From contig NZ_JBGCCT010000004.1 of assembly GCF_041260665.1 (NCBI RefSeq), positions 62,001-126,000 on the forward strand: DNA of 64,000 bases, written 5' to 3'. This DNA is from Catenulispora sp. GP43. GTDB taxonomy: Bacteria; Actinomycetota; Actinomycetes; Streptomycetales; Catenulisporaceae. The notes under the pieces were generated by a model. It was not told the origin of the DNA and made no database searches. It saw only the letters and a list, made by a program, of their open reading frames with translations. Below, one piece after another: positions 1 through 46,899 of the stretch. Position 1 is the first letter of the stretch. Each line of letters opens with the position of its first letter. The translations under genes and the position numbers were made by a program.

Positions 1-1422
1 GTCGTCGGCTTCAGCCTGATGCTCTCGTACGTGGAGCCGGTGCCCTGGCGAGATCTCGACGAGCTCTGGTCCGCCAGCGCTCCCGTTCCCGGCGACGACG
101 TTGATGTCTTGGGCTTCATACGGCTGTACCGCGCGGTGTCGACATCCACGGCGCGCCGCTCGCGGGGCAGACACAGGACGGAGGACGACCTCCGGCAAGC
201 TTTCCCCGACGCCGGATCGAGCCGGCTGGTGTGGCGCGGACCGCAGACCCTGGCCGATGCCACCACGGCGCCGTCACCGGTCCTGGTGTGGGAGGCGGCT
301 CCGGAGTCCGCGAGCCGGCTGGCGCCCGAGCGCAGTTTGGCGGTGGTGGCCGAACCATCCGCCGGCGTCCCCGATCCCGAGCCCGCCGTCGACGCGTGGA
401 CCTGGAGCGCGACCGGCGCGCCGGAACTGGCTCCGTTGGGCCGTGCTCTGCTGCACGCCGCGAAGATCCGTTACGAGGCGCGCGTACTTCGCGCCGACGA
501 TCGCTTTCGCGCCGACCGCGCGGAAGCAGAACAACACGTCGACTCGCTCGTACAGCTCATGGCCGCACCCGCGACAGATGTCAGCACCCTGCTCGCCGTC
601 CAGCGGGAGCTGGGGGTGCTGGAGGCCGGGGCCACCGGGCTGATCACCGCGCGGACCCGGCTGCGGGCCATGCGGCGGGCCGTCACGATCGCCGACCAGA
701 ACCTCGTCGACGCGCTCGGCGCGGACGACGGCGACGGCGGCGGTCGCGGCGGCGGTCACGGCGCGGTGCTCGGCCGGGACCGGGAGACCGCGCGGTGGGT
801 GACGCGCCAGATCGACGCCGACGAGGATTACCTGGCGGCGACCAGTGAACGGGTCCGCGAGATCGCCGCGTCGGTCTCCTCCGCCGTCCGCGAACGCCAG
901 GACCGGCGCCGGGAGCAGGTGACGGTGCTGCAGGGCTCGTTCCTGGGGGCCGTGATCATGGCGCTGACCGCGGTCCAGGCGCTGGGCTACCACGTCCCGG
1001 TCCGCGCGTCGGTCCAGCCGGCGCTCATCGCGTTCCTCGCCGCCACGGCCCTGGTGCTTCCGCCCGCGGTGCTGCGCTGGCCGCGCGGGCTCGGCGGTCC
1101 GGCGGTGTTCGCCTGGCCGGATCTGCTCGGCGTGGCGGTGTGGGCCGCGTCCGGTTCGTGGTTCGTGACCGCCGTGTGGGAACGGGGCCACGGGCATCGT
1201 CGTTCTTCTGTGCCGACTGTTCTGATCTGCGTCGGCACGGCAATCGCGGTGGTCGCGGTGGTGTCCGCGATCAGGGGATGGCGGCGGCGACGTGATCCAG
1301 GGTCGAGTTGGGTGATCGAGGCCGATCGTCCAGACGGAAAAGGCACGCGCTTTGCAAACGAACACCTGGTCAGTACCGGGGTAGACCAGAAGTATGAGGT
1401 TCTTGGACCGGATGCATCGTGA
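1..1422 (+). CDS. partial membrane protein with coiled coil and four C-terminal helices
   Basis: The frame is open back to base 1 (codons before the first ATG at 19 read VVGFSL), so the true start probably lies outside the window. About 473 residues are visible. The first half is soluble and includes a Trp-rich stretch near residue 70. Residues about 150-320 are Arg/Glu/Ala-rich and helical, probably coiled coil. Four hydrophobic segments follow (starting near VTVLQGSFLGAVIMAL, PALIAFLAATALVLPP, WPDLLGVAVWAASGSW and PTVLICVGTAIAVVAVV), then a short polar tail. I do not recognise the family securely. The layout resembles membrane-bound partners of actinobacterial caspase/TPR conflict systems, but this is inference from architecture only. 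Its last 29 bp overlap the next gene, which suggests co-transcription. Confidence 0.7.
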   Translation, partial: VVGFSLMLSYVEPVPWRDLDELWSASAPVPGDDVDVLGFIRLYRAVSTSTARRSRGRHRTEDDLRQAFPDAGSSRLVWRGPQTLADATTAPSPVLVWEAAPESASRLAPERSLAVVAEPSAGVPDPEPAVDAWTWSATGAPELAPLGRALLHAAKIRYEARVLRADDRFRADRAEAEQHVDSLVQLMAAPATDVSTLLAVQRELGVLEAGATGLITARTRLRAMRRAVTIADQNLVDALGADDGDGGGRGGGHGAVLGRDRETARWVTRQIDADEDYLAATSERVREIAASVSSAVRERQDRRREQVTVLQGSFLGAVIMALTAVQALGYHVPVRASVQPALIAFLAATALVLPPAVLRWPRGLGGPAVFAWPDLLGVAVWAASGSWFVTAVWERGHGHRRSSVPTVLICVGTAIAVVAVVSAIRGWRRRRDPGSSWVIEADRPDGKGTRFANEHLVSTGVDQKYEVLGPDAS

Positions 1423-2152
1423 CCGGGTGGCCGTGGCGGCGGCGCTGCTGCTGCCGCTCGCGGTCGCGACGATCCTGCTCCCCTGGCGCGGCTCCATCGC
1501 GAACACCGATGTGGCGCTGCTTCTGGTCGTGGCCATCGTCGCGGTGGCCGCCGACGGCAATCGCACGGCCGGCATCCTGTCGGCGTTCTCGGCGGCGGCG
1601 TGGTTCGACTTCTTCTGGACCGTGCCGTACCAGCGGTTCACCATCACCCGGCACACCGACCTGGAGACCACGGTGCTCCTGGTGGTCGTCGGCGCGGCGG
1701 TGAGCGAGCTCGCCGTCCGGGGCCGCCGGGCCCGGCGGGTCGTCGTCCGCGACAGCTCCTATCTGGAAGCCCTGCGCACCACGTCCGCGCTGATCGCCGA
1801 CGGCCGCGACGAGCGCGAGATCATCGGCCACGTCCAGGCCCAGCTGGTGATGCTGCTCGGGCTGCGCGCGGCCCGCTTCGAGCAGGGCCGGCTCCTGGGC
1901 CACCCGCCGCGCCTGACCGACGACGCCACCCTGGCCTGGGGAAAGGTCCGCTGGGACATCGACCAGTACGGGTTCCCCGACGAGGACGTCGAACTGCTGG
2001 CCCGCTCGGGCGGCCGCACGCGCGGACGGTTCATGCTCACCCCGGTGCCCGGCAGCGCGCCGTCGCCGGAGGCCCGGCGGATGGCAGTGATGCTCAGCGA
2101 CTTGGTCGGGGCGGTCCTGGCCGGCGCGGCGGCGCGGTCGACTGTCGGCTGA
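1394..2152 (+). CDS. stand-alone DUF4118 (KdpD-like) membrane protein
   Basis: The 252-residue protein begins with closely spaced hydrophobic segments (residues about 12-100) carrying the DUF4118 pattern: ADGNRTAGILSAFSAAAWFDF followed by a Phe/Trp-rich turn. This resembles the four-helix transmembrane unit of the KdpD sensor kinase. After the membrane part comes a soluble domain of about 130 residues that looks like a degenerate GAF-type sensor. No histidine-kinase H, N or G boxes are present, so it is not a complete sensor kinase. In related actinobacterial proteins this unit occurs alone and its role is unknown. Two ATG starts (1394 and 1412) are possible; 1394 is used here and overlaps the previous gene. 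Confidence 0.75.
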   Translation: MRFLDRMHRDRVAVAAALLLPLAVATILLPWRGSIANTDVALLLVVAIVAVAADGNRTAGILSAFSAAAWFDFFWTVPYQRFTITRHTDLETTVLLVVVGAAVSELAVRGRRARRVVVRDSSYLEALRTTSALIADGRDEREIIGHVQAQLVMLLGLRAARFEQGRLLGHPPRLTDDATLAWGKVRWDIDQYGFPDEDVELLARSGGRTRGRFMLTPVPGSAPSPEARRMAVMLSDLVGAVLAGAAARSTVG

Positions 2153-2265
2153 GGCACCAGACCGGGCAGCAGGACGACGCCCACGGTCCCCCATTCAGCC
2201 CAACGCGCCTCGGCGCCCGGTCCTGTGGACAAGATCGGTCGAGCGCGGCGATCTACCGTGGAAGT

Positions 2266-2988
2266 ATGCCGCCAATTCCGTGGTGGGCGCTGCTGTCATC
2301 CGGCGCAGCCCCGGTACTGATGATCGGCGGCTGGGCGGTCGCTTCGGAGCTCCAGCCCACAGGCTTCGATCCGCTCAGCCAAACGATCAGTGCGCTGGCC
2401 GCTGACGGGGCAACGGACCGGTGGGTGATGACGTGGGCATTCGCCGGGATCGGGATGTGCTACTTCGTCACGGCGTGCGGGCTCAAGCGGGTGCGGCCGG
2501 CGGGGCGGGTCATGCTGCTGCTCGGCGGTGCCTGTTCGGTCGCGGTGGCGTTCTTCCCGGAGCCGGGCGACGGCGGCACCACGCCGCAGCACGTCGTGGC
2601 CACCGGGCTCGGCTTCACGACGCTGGCGGTCTGGCCCTGCCTGGCCGTGGAGCACAGCCCGTCGGCGCCGTGGCCGCTGCGGCCGGCGGTCTCAGCCGGG
2701 TTCACCGCGGTGGTGCTGGTGAGCGCGGCCTGGTTCCTGCTCGCCCTGAACGGTCACGGCGAGGCCGGGGTCGCCGAACGTGTCGTGACCGGGCTGCAGG
2801 CGCTGTGGCCGTTGATCGTCGCCGCCGGCCTTCGGTACTCGGCCGGTCAGCAGGGTCGCCGTCATGCCTACGACGAAGCCGGCCAGCGCCGGGCCCGGCA
2901 GGCCGCCGTGCGGTGCGAAGCCGTCGACGGCGAACATGGCCAGGCTCTGAGCCGCTGCGCCGATGCCCACCACCAGCAGCACCGGTGA
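2266..2988 (+). CDS. DUF998 family membrane protein
   Basis: This 240-residue integral membrane protein has about six hydrophobic segments. Its N-terminal half carries the DUF998 signature (DPLSQTISALAADGATDRW, then a helix ending in YFVTACGL). The biochemical role of DUF998 is not established. The family core ends near residue 205 (AAGLRYSAGQQG). The last ~35 residues are polar, read through the end of the convergent acyltransferase gene, and look like non-native sequence. The overlap is 297 bp. The ATG at 2266 is chosen because the conserved helix begins immediately after it; upstream in-frame sequence is antisense-like and unrelated to DUF998. Confidence 0.75.
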   Translation: MPPIPWWALLSSGAAPVLMIGGWAVASELQPTGFDPLSQTISALAADGATDRWVMTWAFAGIGMCYFVTACGLKRVRPAGRVMLLLGGACSVAVAFFPEPGDGGTTPQHVVATGLGFTTLAVWPCLAVEHSPSAPWPLRPAVSAGFTAVVLVSAAWFLLALNGHGEAGVAERVVTGLQALWPLIVAAGLRYSAGQQGRRHAYDEAGQRRARQAAVRCEAVDGEHGQALSRCADAHHQQHR

Positions 2989-4080
2989 CCACCAGCCGGC
3001 CGGGCCGATCCCGCCGGGCAGGCGCAGCATCGGGCGCTCGGCCCAGGTGATGGCCGCGACCAGCGGCGCGAGCAGCACCGTGAGCAGGGCCAGCCAGGCC
3101 AGCCGCAGCTCCCACCACTGCCCACTGCCGATGGCCGGCTGCGCGAACACCCCGGTGGCGTAGAAGGCCACCGCGACGATGAGCGCCGGCGCGAAGTGCC
3201 ACAGGTAGACGTTCATGACCACGCTGTTCAGGCGCCGCACCCGTGGCCAGAGGCGCGGCCCGGTCAGCCGCCGGGAGGCCCACGGCTCGGCCGCCAGCAC
3301 CAGGCCCGACTGCGCCGCGGCGAACGCCAGGAAGGCGATGGAAGGCGGGTTGGTGTTGCCGGAGCCGACCATGTCGACCTTGTACGCCCCGGACGCCACC
3401 AGCCCCACCAGCAGCGCGGCCCCGGTCCCGGCCAGCGCGTACGGACGCCACCGCGGCGTGGTCAGTCTGCCGTCCAGCCACGAGAAGCCCCACTGGTGGA
3501 TGCAGCCCCAGACGAACAGGTAGTCGGCGTAGCCGACGAAGTGCAGGCCGGGCACCGTCTTGACGGCCGAGACCAGCCCGGTCGCCACGGCCATCGCGGC
3601 CGGCACCGCCAGACCCCAGCGCCGGTGCGCGGCCAGCAGGACCGGCGTGAGCGCGTTGAGCAGCAGGTAGACCGGCAGGAACCACAGGTGCAGGGCCATC
3701 AGCCAGGCGATCTCGGCGAGCTCCGCGGAGGGCACCGCCGCCGCCCGCGCGATCACCACCGCGACGAGCGCCACGGCGATGTAGACCGCGGTGGGCCACA
3801 GCAGCCGCATGACCCGGTCGCGGACCCACCGGGTCCAGTCCTCGCCCTCCGCGTGGTGCTTGGACCAGGACCCGGCGTTGACATAGCCCCCGACCAGGAA
3901 GAACACCGGCATGACCTGCATGCCCCAGGTGACCCAGCGCCCCCAGCCGATGTAGTCGATCGCGTCGACGCCGGACAGCCGCCCGTGCTGGTAGGTGACC
4001 GAGACCAGCAGCCAGTGGCCGTAGACCACCCCGCTGATGGCCAGGACCCGCAGCAGGTCCGCGTAGCGATTCCGCGCCAT
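2692..4080 (-). CDS. membrane acyltransferase (acyltransferase-3 / OafA-like)
   Basis: The 462-residue protein has about ten transmembrane segments and the N-terminal acyltransferase-3 signature: RYADLLRVLAISGVVYGHW, with the conserved Arg and the catalytic-type His near residue 22. A second family landmark is MPVFFLVGGYVNAGSW. Members move acyl groups from acyl-CoA to sugars, lipids or secondary metabolites at the membrane. It starts 28 bp after the MFS exporter stop and is the last gene of the minus-strand NRPS block, so it may acylate the peptide or be an unrelated passenger; the sequence cannot decide. The native fold probably ends near residue 420 (TGRVPKAGG). The last ~45 residues are polar and overlap the DUF998 gene on the other strand. 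Confidence 0.8.
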   Translation of the reverse strand: MARNRYADLLRVLAISGVVYGHWLLVSVTYQHGRLSGVDAIDYIGWGRWVTWGMQVMPVFFLVGGYVNAGSWSKHHAEGEDWTRWVRDRVMRLLWPTAVYIAVALVAVVIARAAAVPSAELAEIAWLMALHLWFLPVYLLLNALTPVLLAAHRRWGLAVPAAMAVATGLVSAVKTVPGLHFVGYADYLFVWGCIHQWGFSWLDGRLTTPRWRPYALAGTGAALLVGLVASGAYKVDMVGSGNTNPPSIAFLAFAAAQSGLVLAAEPWASRRLTGPRLWPRVRRLNSVVMNVYLWHFAPALIVAVAFYATGVFAQPAIGSGQWWELRLAWLALLTVLLAPLVAAITWAERPMLRLPGGIGPAGWWSPVLLVVGIGAAAQSLAMFAVDGFAPHGGLPGPALAGFVVGMTATLLTGRVPKAGGDDQRPQRLQPGHDTFGDPGLAVTVQGEQEPGRAHQHHRGEPG

Positions 4081-4108
4081 GCCGCTCGCCTACCCGCACT
4101 GGGGGAAT

Positions 4109-5524
4109 TTATTGGGCTGCTATGTATCTGATCCCTCCGCTGACCGTCGCCACACCTGCGGCGACGGCGACGAGAATCGGGAACGCCAACAGGGCGGCGT
4201 GCCCGGCGATGTGGGCGAGGAGGAATCCGGCCGTGGCCGGCGCGAGGGCGGCGGCCGAGGTGGCGGCCAGCAAGATCACACTGACCACACGGCCTTGCAG
4301 GTGATCGGGGGTGACGGCGGCCTGGTAGCCGAACAGGGCGGCATTGGCGCTGGGGCCGAGGAAGACGGCCGCGGCCAGCGGCGCGGCGGCGCCGATGCCC
4401 GGGGCCAGCAGGACGCTGACCGTCATCAGGGCGGCGGTGGACCAGCAGATCAGCCTGATCAGCGTCGGCAGCCGCAGCCGGCGTTGCAGGGCCGGGGCCA
4501 GGAAGGCGCCGAGCAGGCCGCCGACGCCGATGATCGCGGTGGCCAGGCCGATCAGGGCCGGCGGCTGGCCGGCCCGGCGCAGCTCGAGGGTCAGGGCGAA
4601 GATCATGCCGGTGAAGGCCATGTTGAGGGGGGTGGCGATGGCGATCAGGGCGCGGAGGAAGGGGTTGGCCGCGACGAAGCGGAGGCCCTGCCAGCCGGAT
4701 CTGCCACCGGCGACAGCGACTGCGACATCATCACCAACACCGACACTGGTGTCGTTGGCGTCGGCGTCGGCGTCGGCGTCGCTGGCGTCGGCCGGTTCGG
4801 GCATCGGCTCCGGCCTGGCCTGTTGCAGCGGCCGTCGAATGCACACCACGGCCACCAGCGAGAAGCCGTAGCTCAGCGTGTTGCCGAGGAACGGCAGCGC
4901 CCTGCCCAGCCCGAACAGCAGGCCGCCCAAAGGCGGCCCGGCCAGCGAGGTCCCGTACGACCGCGCCTCGTTGCGCGCGACGGCCGTGACGATGTGGTCC
5001 GGGCTCACCAGGGCGCGGACGGCCGCGAATTCGGTGGTGCTGAACACGGCGGTCGCCGCGGCGCCGGCGACCACCACGGCCAGGATCACCGGCAGGGTGG
5101 CCGCCTTCGCCATGACGGCCCAGGCCAGAGCTGCGTAGCCGGCAAGGCGGATGGCGTCGCAGACGATCAGCAGCCGGCGGCGGTCGAAGCGGTCGGCCAG
5201 GACGCCGGCGGGCAGGCGGCAGGCGGTGGCGATGGTCAGGCCCACCGTCCCCACCAGGCCGGCCCGGGTCGGCGAGCCGGTCAGTTGGAGGACCAGGAGG
5301 GGAAGTGCCAGGTCGGACATGGCGGTGCCGAGGTCCGACAGGCACTGGCCGCCCCAGAGCAGGTTGAAGTCGCGGTTGCGCCACAGACCGGGCGGGCGGC
5401 CGGGCTGTGGCTGCGACTGTGGACGTGTTTGCGGCTGCGCCTGTGCCTCGCCGAGGTCCGTGCCGCTGTCGGCGCGGACCTCGGCGACAGCGTCGGCGCC
5501 ACCAGCGGTGACGGGTTCGGTCAC
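4109..5524 (-). CDS. MFS transporter, probable peptide exporter
   Basis: The 471-residue major facilitator is of the EntS/MFS_3 drug-exporter type. After a 45-residue Pro/Gln-rich soluble leader, the core starts at LWRNRDFNLLWGGQCLS. The loop after helix 2 has the family motif LADRFDRRRLL, and the second half begins with FVAANPFLRALI. The central loop (about residues 225-265) is an acidic Asp/Ala/Val repeat not usual for the family. The start is the GTG at 5524, whose first bases overlap the TGA of the GNAT gene (GTGA), indicating translational coupling. A longer in-frame reading to 5938 is the antisense-type shadow of GNAT and is rejected. In the context of a peptide assembly line it most likely exports the product and gives self-resistance. 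Confidence 0.85.
   Translation of the reverse strand: MTEPVTAGGADAVAEVRADSGTDLGEAQAQPQTRPQSQPQPGRPPGLWRNRDFNLLWGGQCLSDLGTAMSDLALPLLVLQLTGSPTRAGLVGTVGLTIATACRLPAGVLADRFDRRRLLIVCDAIRLAGYAALAWAVMAKAATLPVILAVVVAGAAATAVFSTTEFAAVRALVSPDHIVTAVARNEARSYGTSLAGPPLGGLLFGLGRALPFLGNTLSYGFSLVAVVCIRRPLQQARPEPMPEPADASDADADADANDTSVGVGDDVAVAVAGGRSGWQGLRFVAANPFLRALIAIATPLNMAFTGMIFALTLELRRAGQPPALIGLATAIIGVGGLLGAFLAPALQRRLRLPTLIRLICWSTAALMTVSVLLAPGIGAAAPLAAAVFLGPSANAALFGYQAAVTPDHLQGRVVSVILLAATSAAALAPATAGFLLAHIAGHAALLAFPILVAVAAGVATVSGGIRYIAAQ
4757..4780. repeat. 6-bp tandem repeat x4 inside MFS central loop
   Basis: Four exact copies of GGCGTC on the plus strand encode the Asp-Ala run (DADADADA) in the loop between the two six-helix halves of the exporter. 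The unit is a multiple of three, so changes in copy number would keep the frame. Confidence 0.85.
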
Positions 5525-6033
5525 GTCGCCTCCGTCGTGGGAATGACCAGCGTCTTCGTCACCGTCCCGTCGTCGCCGACGACGTCGCGCAGGAACCGGA
5601 ACCCCAGCCGCCGGCACATCTCCAGGCTCGCGGTGTTCTCCGCGCCGACCATCCCGTAGACCTCCTTCAACCCGAGGTTGTCGGCGGCGTGGCGTAACAG
5701 CCCGCGGACCACCTCCGAGCCCACTCCCCGGCGCCAGAACGGCGGGCTGAGCGCGACGACCAGCTCGTATCCCTCGACGTTCCCGGTCTTCTTGCACTCG
5801 GCGTGGCCCGCGAACTCGCCGTCCATCCACAGGCCCCAGACGTCGAACAGCTCCTTGGGGTACACGTCGTCGCGGATCGCGCGGAACAGCGCGCGCAGCT
5901 CCGGCTCGCTCACGAGGTCCTGGCCCATCCAGTGGCACACCTCCTCGTTGCGCAGCAGGGTGACGAAACAGTCTTCGTCCTCATCTCGGTAGGGGATGTA
6001 ATCCAGGCGGTCGGTGCGCAGGACAGGGGTCAC
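5521..6033 (-). CDS. GNAT N-acetyltransferase, RimJ/RimL-like
   Basis: The 170-residue protein has the complete GNAT fold. The N-terminal RimJ/L signature is LRTDRLDYIPYRDEDEDCF. The acetyl-CoA pyrophosphate loop is WRRGVGSEVVRGLL (residues about 105-118). The C-terminal motif is AENTASLEMCRRLGF. It transfers an acetyl group from acetyl-CoA to an amine, either a protein N-terminus or a small molecule. Its position between mbtH and the exporter suggests tailoring or self-protection by acetylation, which is inference. The start is GTG at 6033, preceded by GGAGGT with 4 nt spacing. Its stop overlaps the GTG of the MFS gene. Confidence 0.85.
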   Translation of the reverse strand: MTPVLRTDRLDYIPYRDEDEDCFVTLLRNEEVCHWMGQDLVSEPELRALFRAIRDDVYPKELFDVWGLWMDGEFAGHAECKKTGNVEGYELVVALSPPFWRRGVGSEVVRGLLRHAADNLGLKEVYGMVGAENTASLEMCRRLGFRFLRDVVGDDGTVTKTLVIPTTEAT

Positions 6034-6151
6034 GGTGACCTCCGTGAGATGTGGGCCGGGCTGTGCCGCCCGCCGGCAGTGCGCGCGGGCGGCACGGGGG
6101 TGACCGGGCGCCGCACGGTGGTCCACCGCCGGCGCCCCGTCTCGCGGTCGA

Positions 6152-6355
6152 TCAGGCCTCGGCCTCGGCCATGCGCTCGCGCAGGCTGCGCGGCCGCATG
6201 TCGGTCCAGACCTCGTCGACGTAGGCGGAGCACTCCGCTTCGGTGCCCTCCTTGCCGACGGGCTGCCAGCCCGCGGGCACCTCGATCTCGAGCGGCCACA
6301 GCGAGTACTGCTCCTCGTCGTTGCGCAGCACCTGGTAGCGGGTGTTCTCGTCCAT
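6152..6355 (-). CDS. MbtH-like NRPS accessory protein
   Basis: The 67-residue protein carries the MbtH signature: NDEEQYSLWP (residues 12-21), PAGW (27-30), and CSAYVDEVWTDMRPRSLRE (42-60) with the invariant Trp and the WTDMRP core. MbtH proteins bind and activate adenylation domains. The usual Leu after Cys in the second motif is Ser here. The chosen ATG (6355) has AAGGA 8 nt upstream. An in-frame ATG at 6448 overlaps the NRPS B stop (TGATG) and would add 31 Pro/Arg-rich residues unlike the family; ribosomes ending on the NRPS could reinitiate there. Location immediately after the NRPS supports a dedicated partner for these modules. Confidence 0.95.
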   Translation of the reverse strand: MDENTRYQVLRNDEEQYSLWPLEIEVPAGWQPVGKEGTEAECSAYVDEVWTDMRPRSLRERMAEAEA

Positions 6356-6447
6356 GTCACATTCCTTCGTCATCGCTGGGATCGTCCGGGGGAAACACCG
6401 GGCGGCCGGGGGTGCCCGGCAGCGGCGGGGGCGAGGCCGTGGTGGCA

Positions 6448-45253
<38,806 letters not shown>

Positions 45254-45370
45254 GATCGATGTCCTTCCGGAGCGGAGCAAGGCGGCAGGCGCCTCCCGAC
45301 CTGCGGCGGCGGTTCGGGCGGCGCGGTGGTGTGGCAGTGCGGTGGCGCGACGGCGCGGCAGCGCGGCAGC

Positions 45371-45442
45371 GCGGTCGCGCAGTGATGCGGCAGTGCGGTC
45401 GCGCAGTGATGCGGCAGTGCGGTTACCCAGTGATGCGGCAGT
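45371..45442. repeat. 24-bp tandem repeat x3 between hydrolase and NRPS A
   Basis: Three adjacent 24-bp units start GCGGTCGCGCAGTGATGCGG. The first two are exact and the third differs at four central bases. Degenerate GC-rich copies extend on the left to about 45330. The array lies upstream of the NRPS A ribosome binding site and downstream of the hydrolase stop. Read on the minus strand it keeps the NRPS A frame open, as an eight-residue repeat. No spacers, so not CRISPR. Confidence 0.9.
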
Positions 45443-45470
45443 TGCGTGCAAGTCGGGTGGCAGTGCGGGC

Positions 45471-46796
45471 TCAGGCGAAGGTGGTGCGGCGCGCGGTGCG
45501 CCCCGATATCTGCACCCGGTCGATGACACCGGTGTCCGGGTCGCGGTGGAACCGCCCGCCGGGCTGCCTGCGGCCGGTGGCCGGGTCGACCAGATCGCAG
45601 GACAGGTCGGCGTAGCACAGCAGCGGCAGCGCCAGGTCTCCGTCGATGGACAGCGTCGGGGACCCATCGGGCTGGAGCGCGATGCGGTACCGGGTGCCAC
45701 CGTTGGCGTAGGTGCCCGCGCAGTCGGGCAATGCCACCGGGTCGCCCGCGTCCGACGGCGCCATCCCGGCCGGCACCGCCATCCCGGTTATTCGGGCCAG
45801 TTCCTCGGACAGGTCTTGCCACAGCGCAGTGCCGGCGCCGGCGTTGCCCGTGAAGGCGACCACCACGCCGCTGTCCGGCTCGAAGCGCAGGTGGCATGAG
45901 GTGCCCTGGGCGTTGCCGTCGTGGCCGCACCACGTCTGGTCGCCCTGCTCGAACAGGGCCAGGCCCAGCCCCCAGCCGTCCGCGAGCGCACCGGGTTCGG
46001 CGCCGGGCTCCGCGCCCCTCATATTCTTGACGATCGCAGAGGGCAGGCATAGGCTTTGCCCAGCCACAGCACGACCCAGAACGCCGAGGTCGATGGCGCT
46101 CGCGAGCAGCGCGCCGGCCGGAGCCTCCAGCGCGGCCAGATTCTGTTGAACCGGACGGGTCCGGCCCGTCGCGATGTTGAAGCCGTGCCCGGCTGCCACG
46201 GGACGCCTGGCAGCCACACCGAGGAACGCAGGCGTTATCCCCATAGGTTCGAGGAGCAGTGCACCGACGGCTTCGTGCCACGGCATTCCGGTCACCGTCT
46301 CGGCGAGCCGTCCGGCGGCGACATAGCCCGCGTTGGAGTAGGAGAAGTCGGTCCCGGGCGTGAACAGCAGATCGCGCGCGGTGCACACAGAGGTGAGGTA
46401 GCGGGCTGAGGTAGTCCGTCCGGCGGTGTCGGAGTCGGGTCCGGTCGGCAGACCGCCGGTATGGCTGAGCAGGTGGCGGATCGTCACGGCGGGGACGTCC
46501 CGGAGCTCCGGGAGGTACTCGGCGGCCGAGTCGTCCAGATCCAGGTCGCCGTCGTCGGCCAGGAGCAGCACGAGCGCGGCCGTACAGGGCTTGGTCAGCG
46601 ATCCCAGAGGGACCGCGGTGTCCGCGGTGAGGGGGGTGCCCGTGGCGACATCAGCAGTACCGGTGTGCACGGCGACGATCTCCGAGCCGGTGTCGACCAC
46701 CAGTTGGGCACCGGGCACCTTGTGGGCGCGCGCGAGGGTGTCCAGGCTTTGCTGCAGTTCTTGGCGCAGCAGGAACGGCGTGTGTGTGGGGTTCAT
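45471..46796 (-). CDS. penicillin-binding-protein-type thioesterase (SurE-like), trans-acting peptide release/cyclisation enzyme
   Basis: This 441-residue serine hydrolase has the beta-lactamase/PBP fold. The catalytic motifs are Ser66-Leu-Thr-Lys69 (SxxK), Tyr153-Ser-Asn155 (YxN) and His292-Asp-Gly294 (HxG, in place of KTG). A C-terminal region of ~100 residues (about 340-441) looks like the lipocalin-type beta-barrel of stand-alone PBP-type thioesterases. There is no signal peptide, so it acts in the cytoplasm, unlike true PBPs. In surugamide-type pathways such enzymes take the peptide from the last carrier domain and join head to tail, preferring a D residue at the C-terminus. Here the NRPS has no thioesterase and ends with an epimerase, so the match is strong. 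An esterase or D-peptidase used for resistance is the alternative. The start ATG is preceded by GGGAG. Confidence 0.88.
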   Translation of the reverse strand: MNPTHTPFLLRQELQQSLDTLARAHKVPGAQLVVDTGSEIVAVHTGTADVATGTPLTADTAVPLGSLTKPCTAALVLLLADDGDLDLDDSAAEYLPELRDVPAVTIRHLLSHTGGLPTGPDSDTAGRTTSARYLTSVCTARDLLFTPGTDFSYSNAGYVAAGRLAETVTGMPWHEAVGALLLEPMGITPAFLGVAARRPVAAGHGFNIATGRTRPVQQNLAALEAPAGALLASAIDLGVLGRAVAGQSLCLPSAIVKNMRGAEPGAEPGALADGWGLGLALFEQGDQTWCGHDGNAQGTSCHLRFEPDSGVVVAFTGNAGAGTALWQDLSEELARITGMAVPAGMAPSDAGDPVALPDCAGTYANGGTRYRIALQPDGSPTLSIDGDLALPLLCYADLSCDLVDPATGRRQPGGRFHRDPDTGVIDRVQISGRTARRTTFA

Positions 46797-46899
46797 GAGG
46801 AAAGCACTCCCGTTGACATGGGTATCAGCTGGCTGGTTCTCATGCGCGGGTTCGGCGCCGACGGCCGGCGAGCACGGCGCGGGCGCGACGGTGCTGTGT

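Noticed and set aside
45371-45442. Repeat array considered as CRISPR
   Set aside because: Units are directly adjacent without spacers and no cas gene is present.
45254-45700. N-terminal extension of NRPS A upstream of ATG 45253
   Set aside because: It is Arg/Ala-rich repeat sequence running into the hydrolase gene, while a good ribosome binding site and the adenylation-domain start favour 45253.
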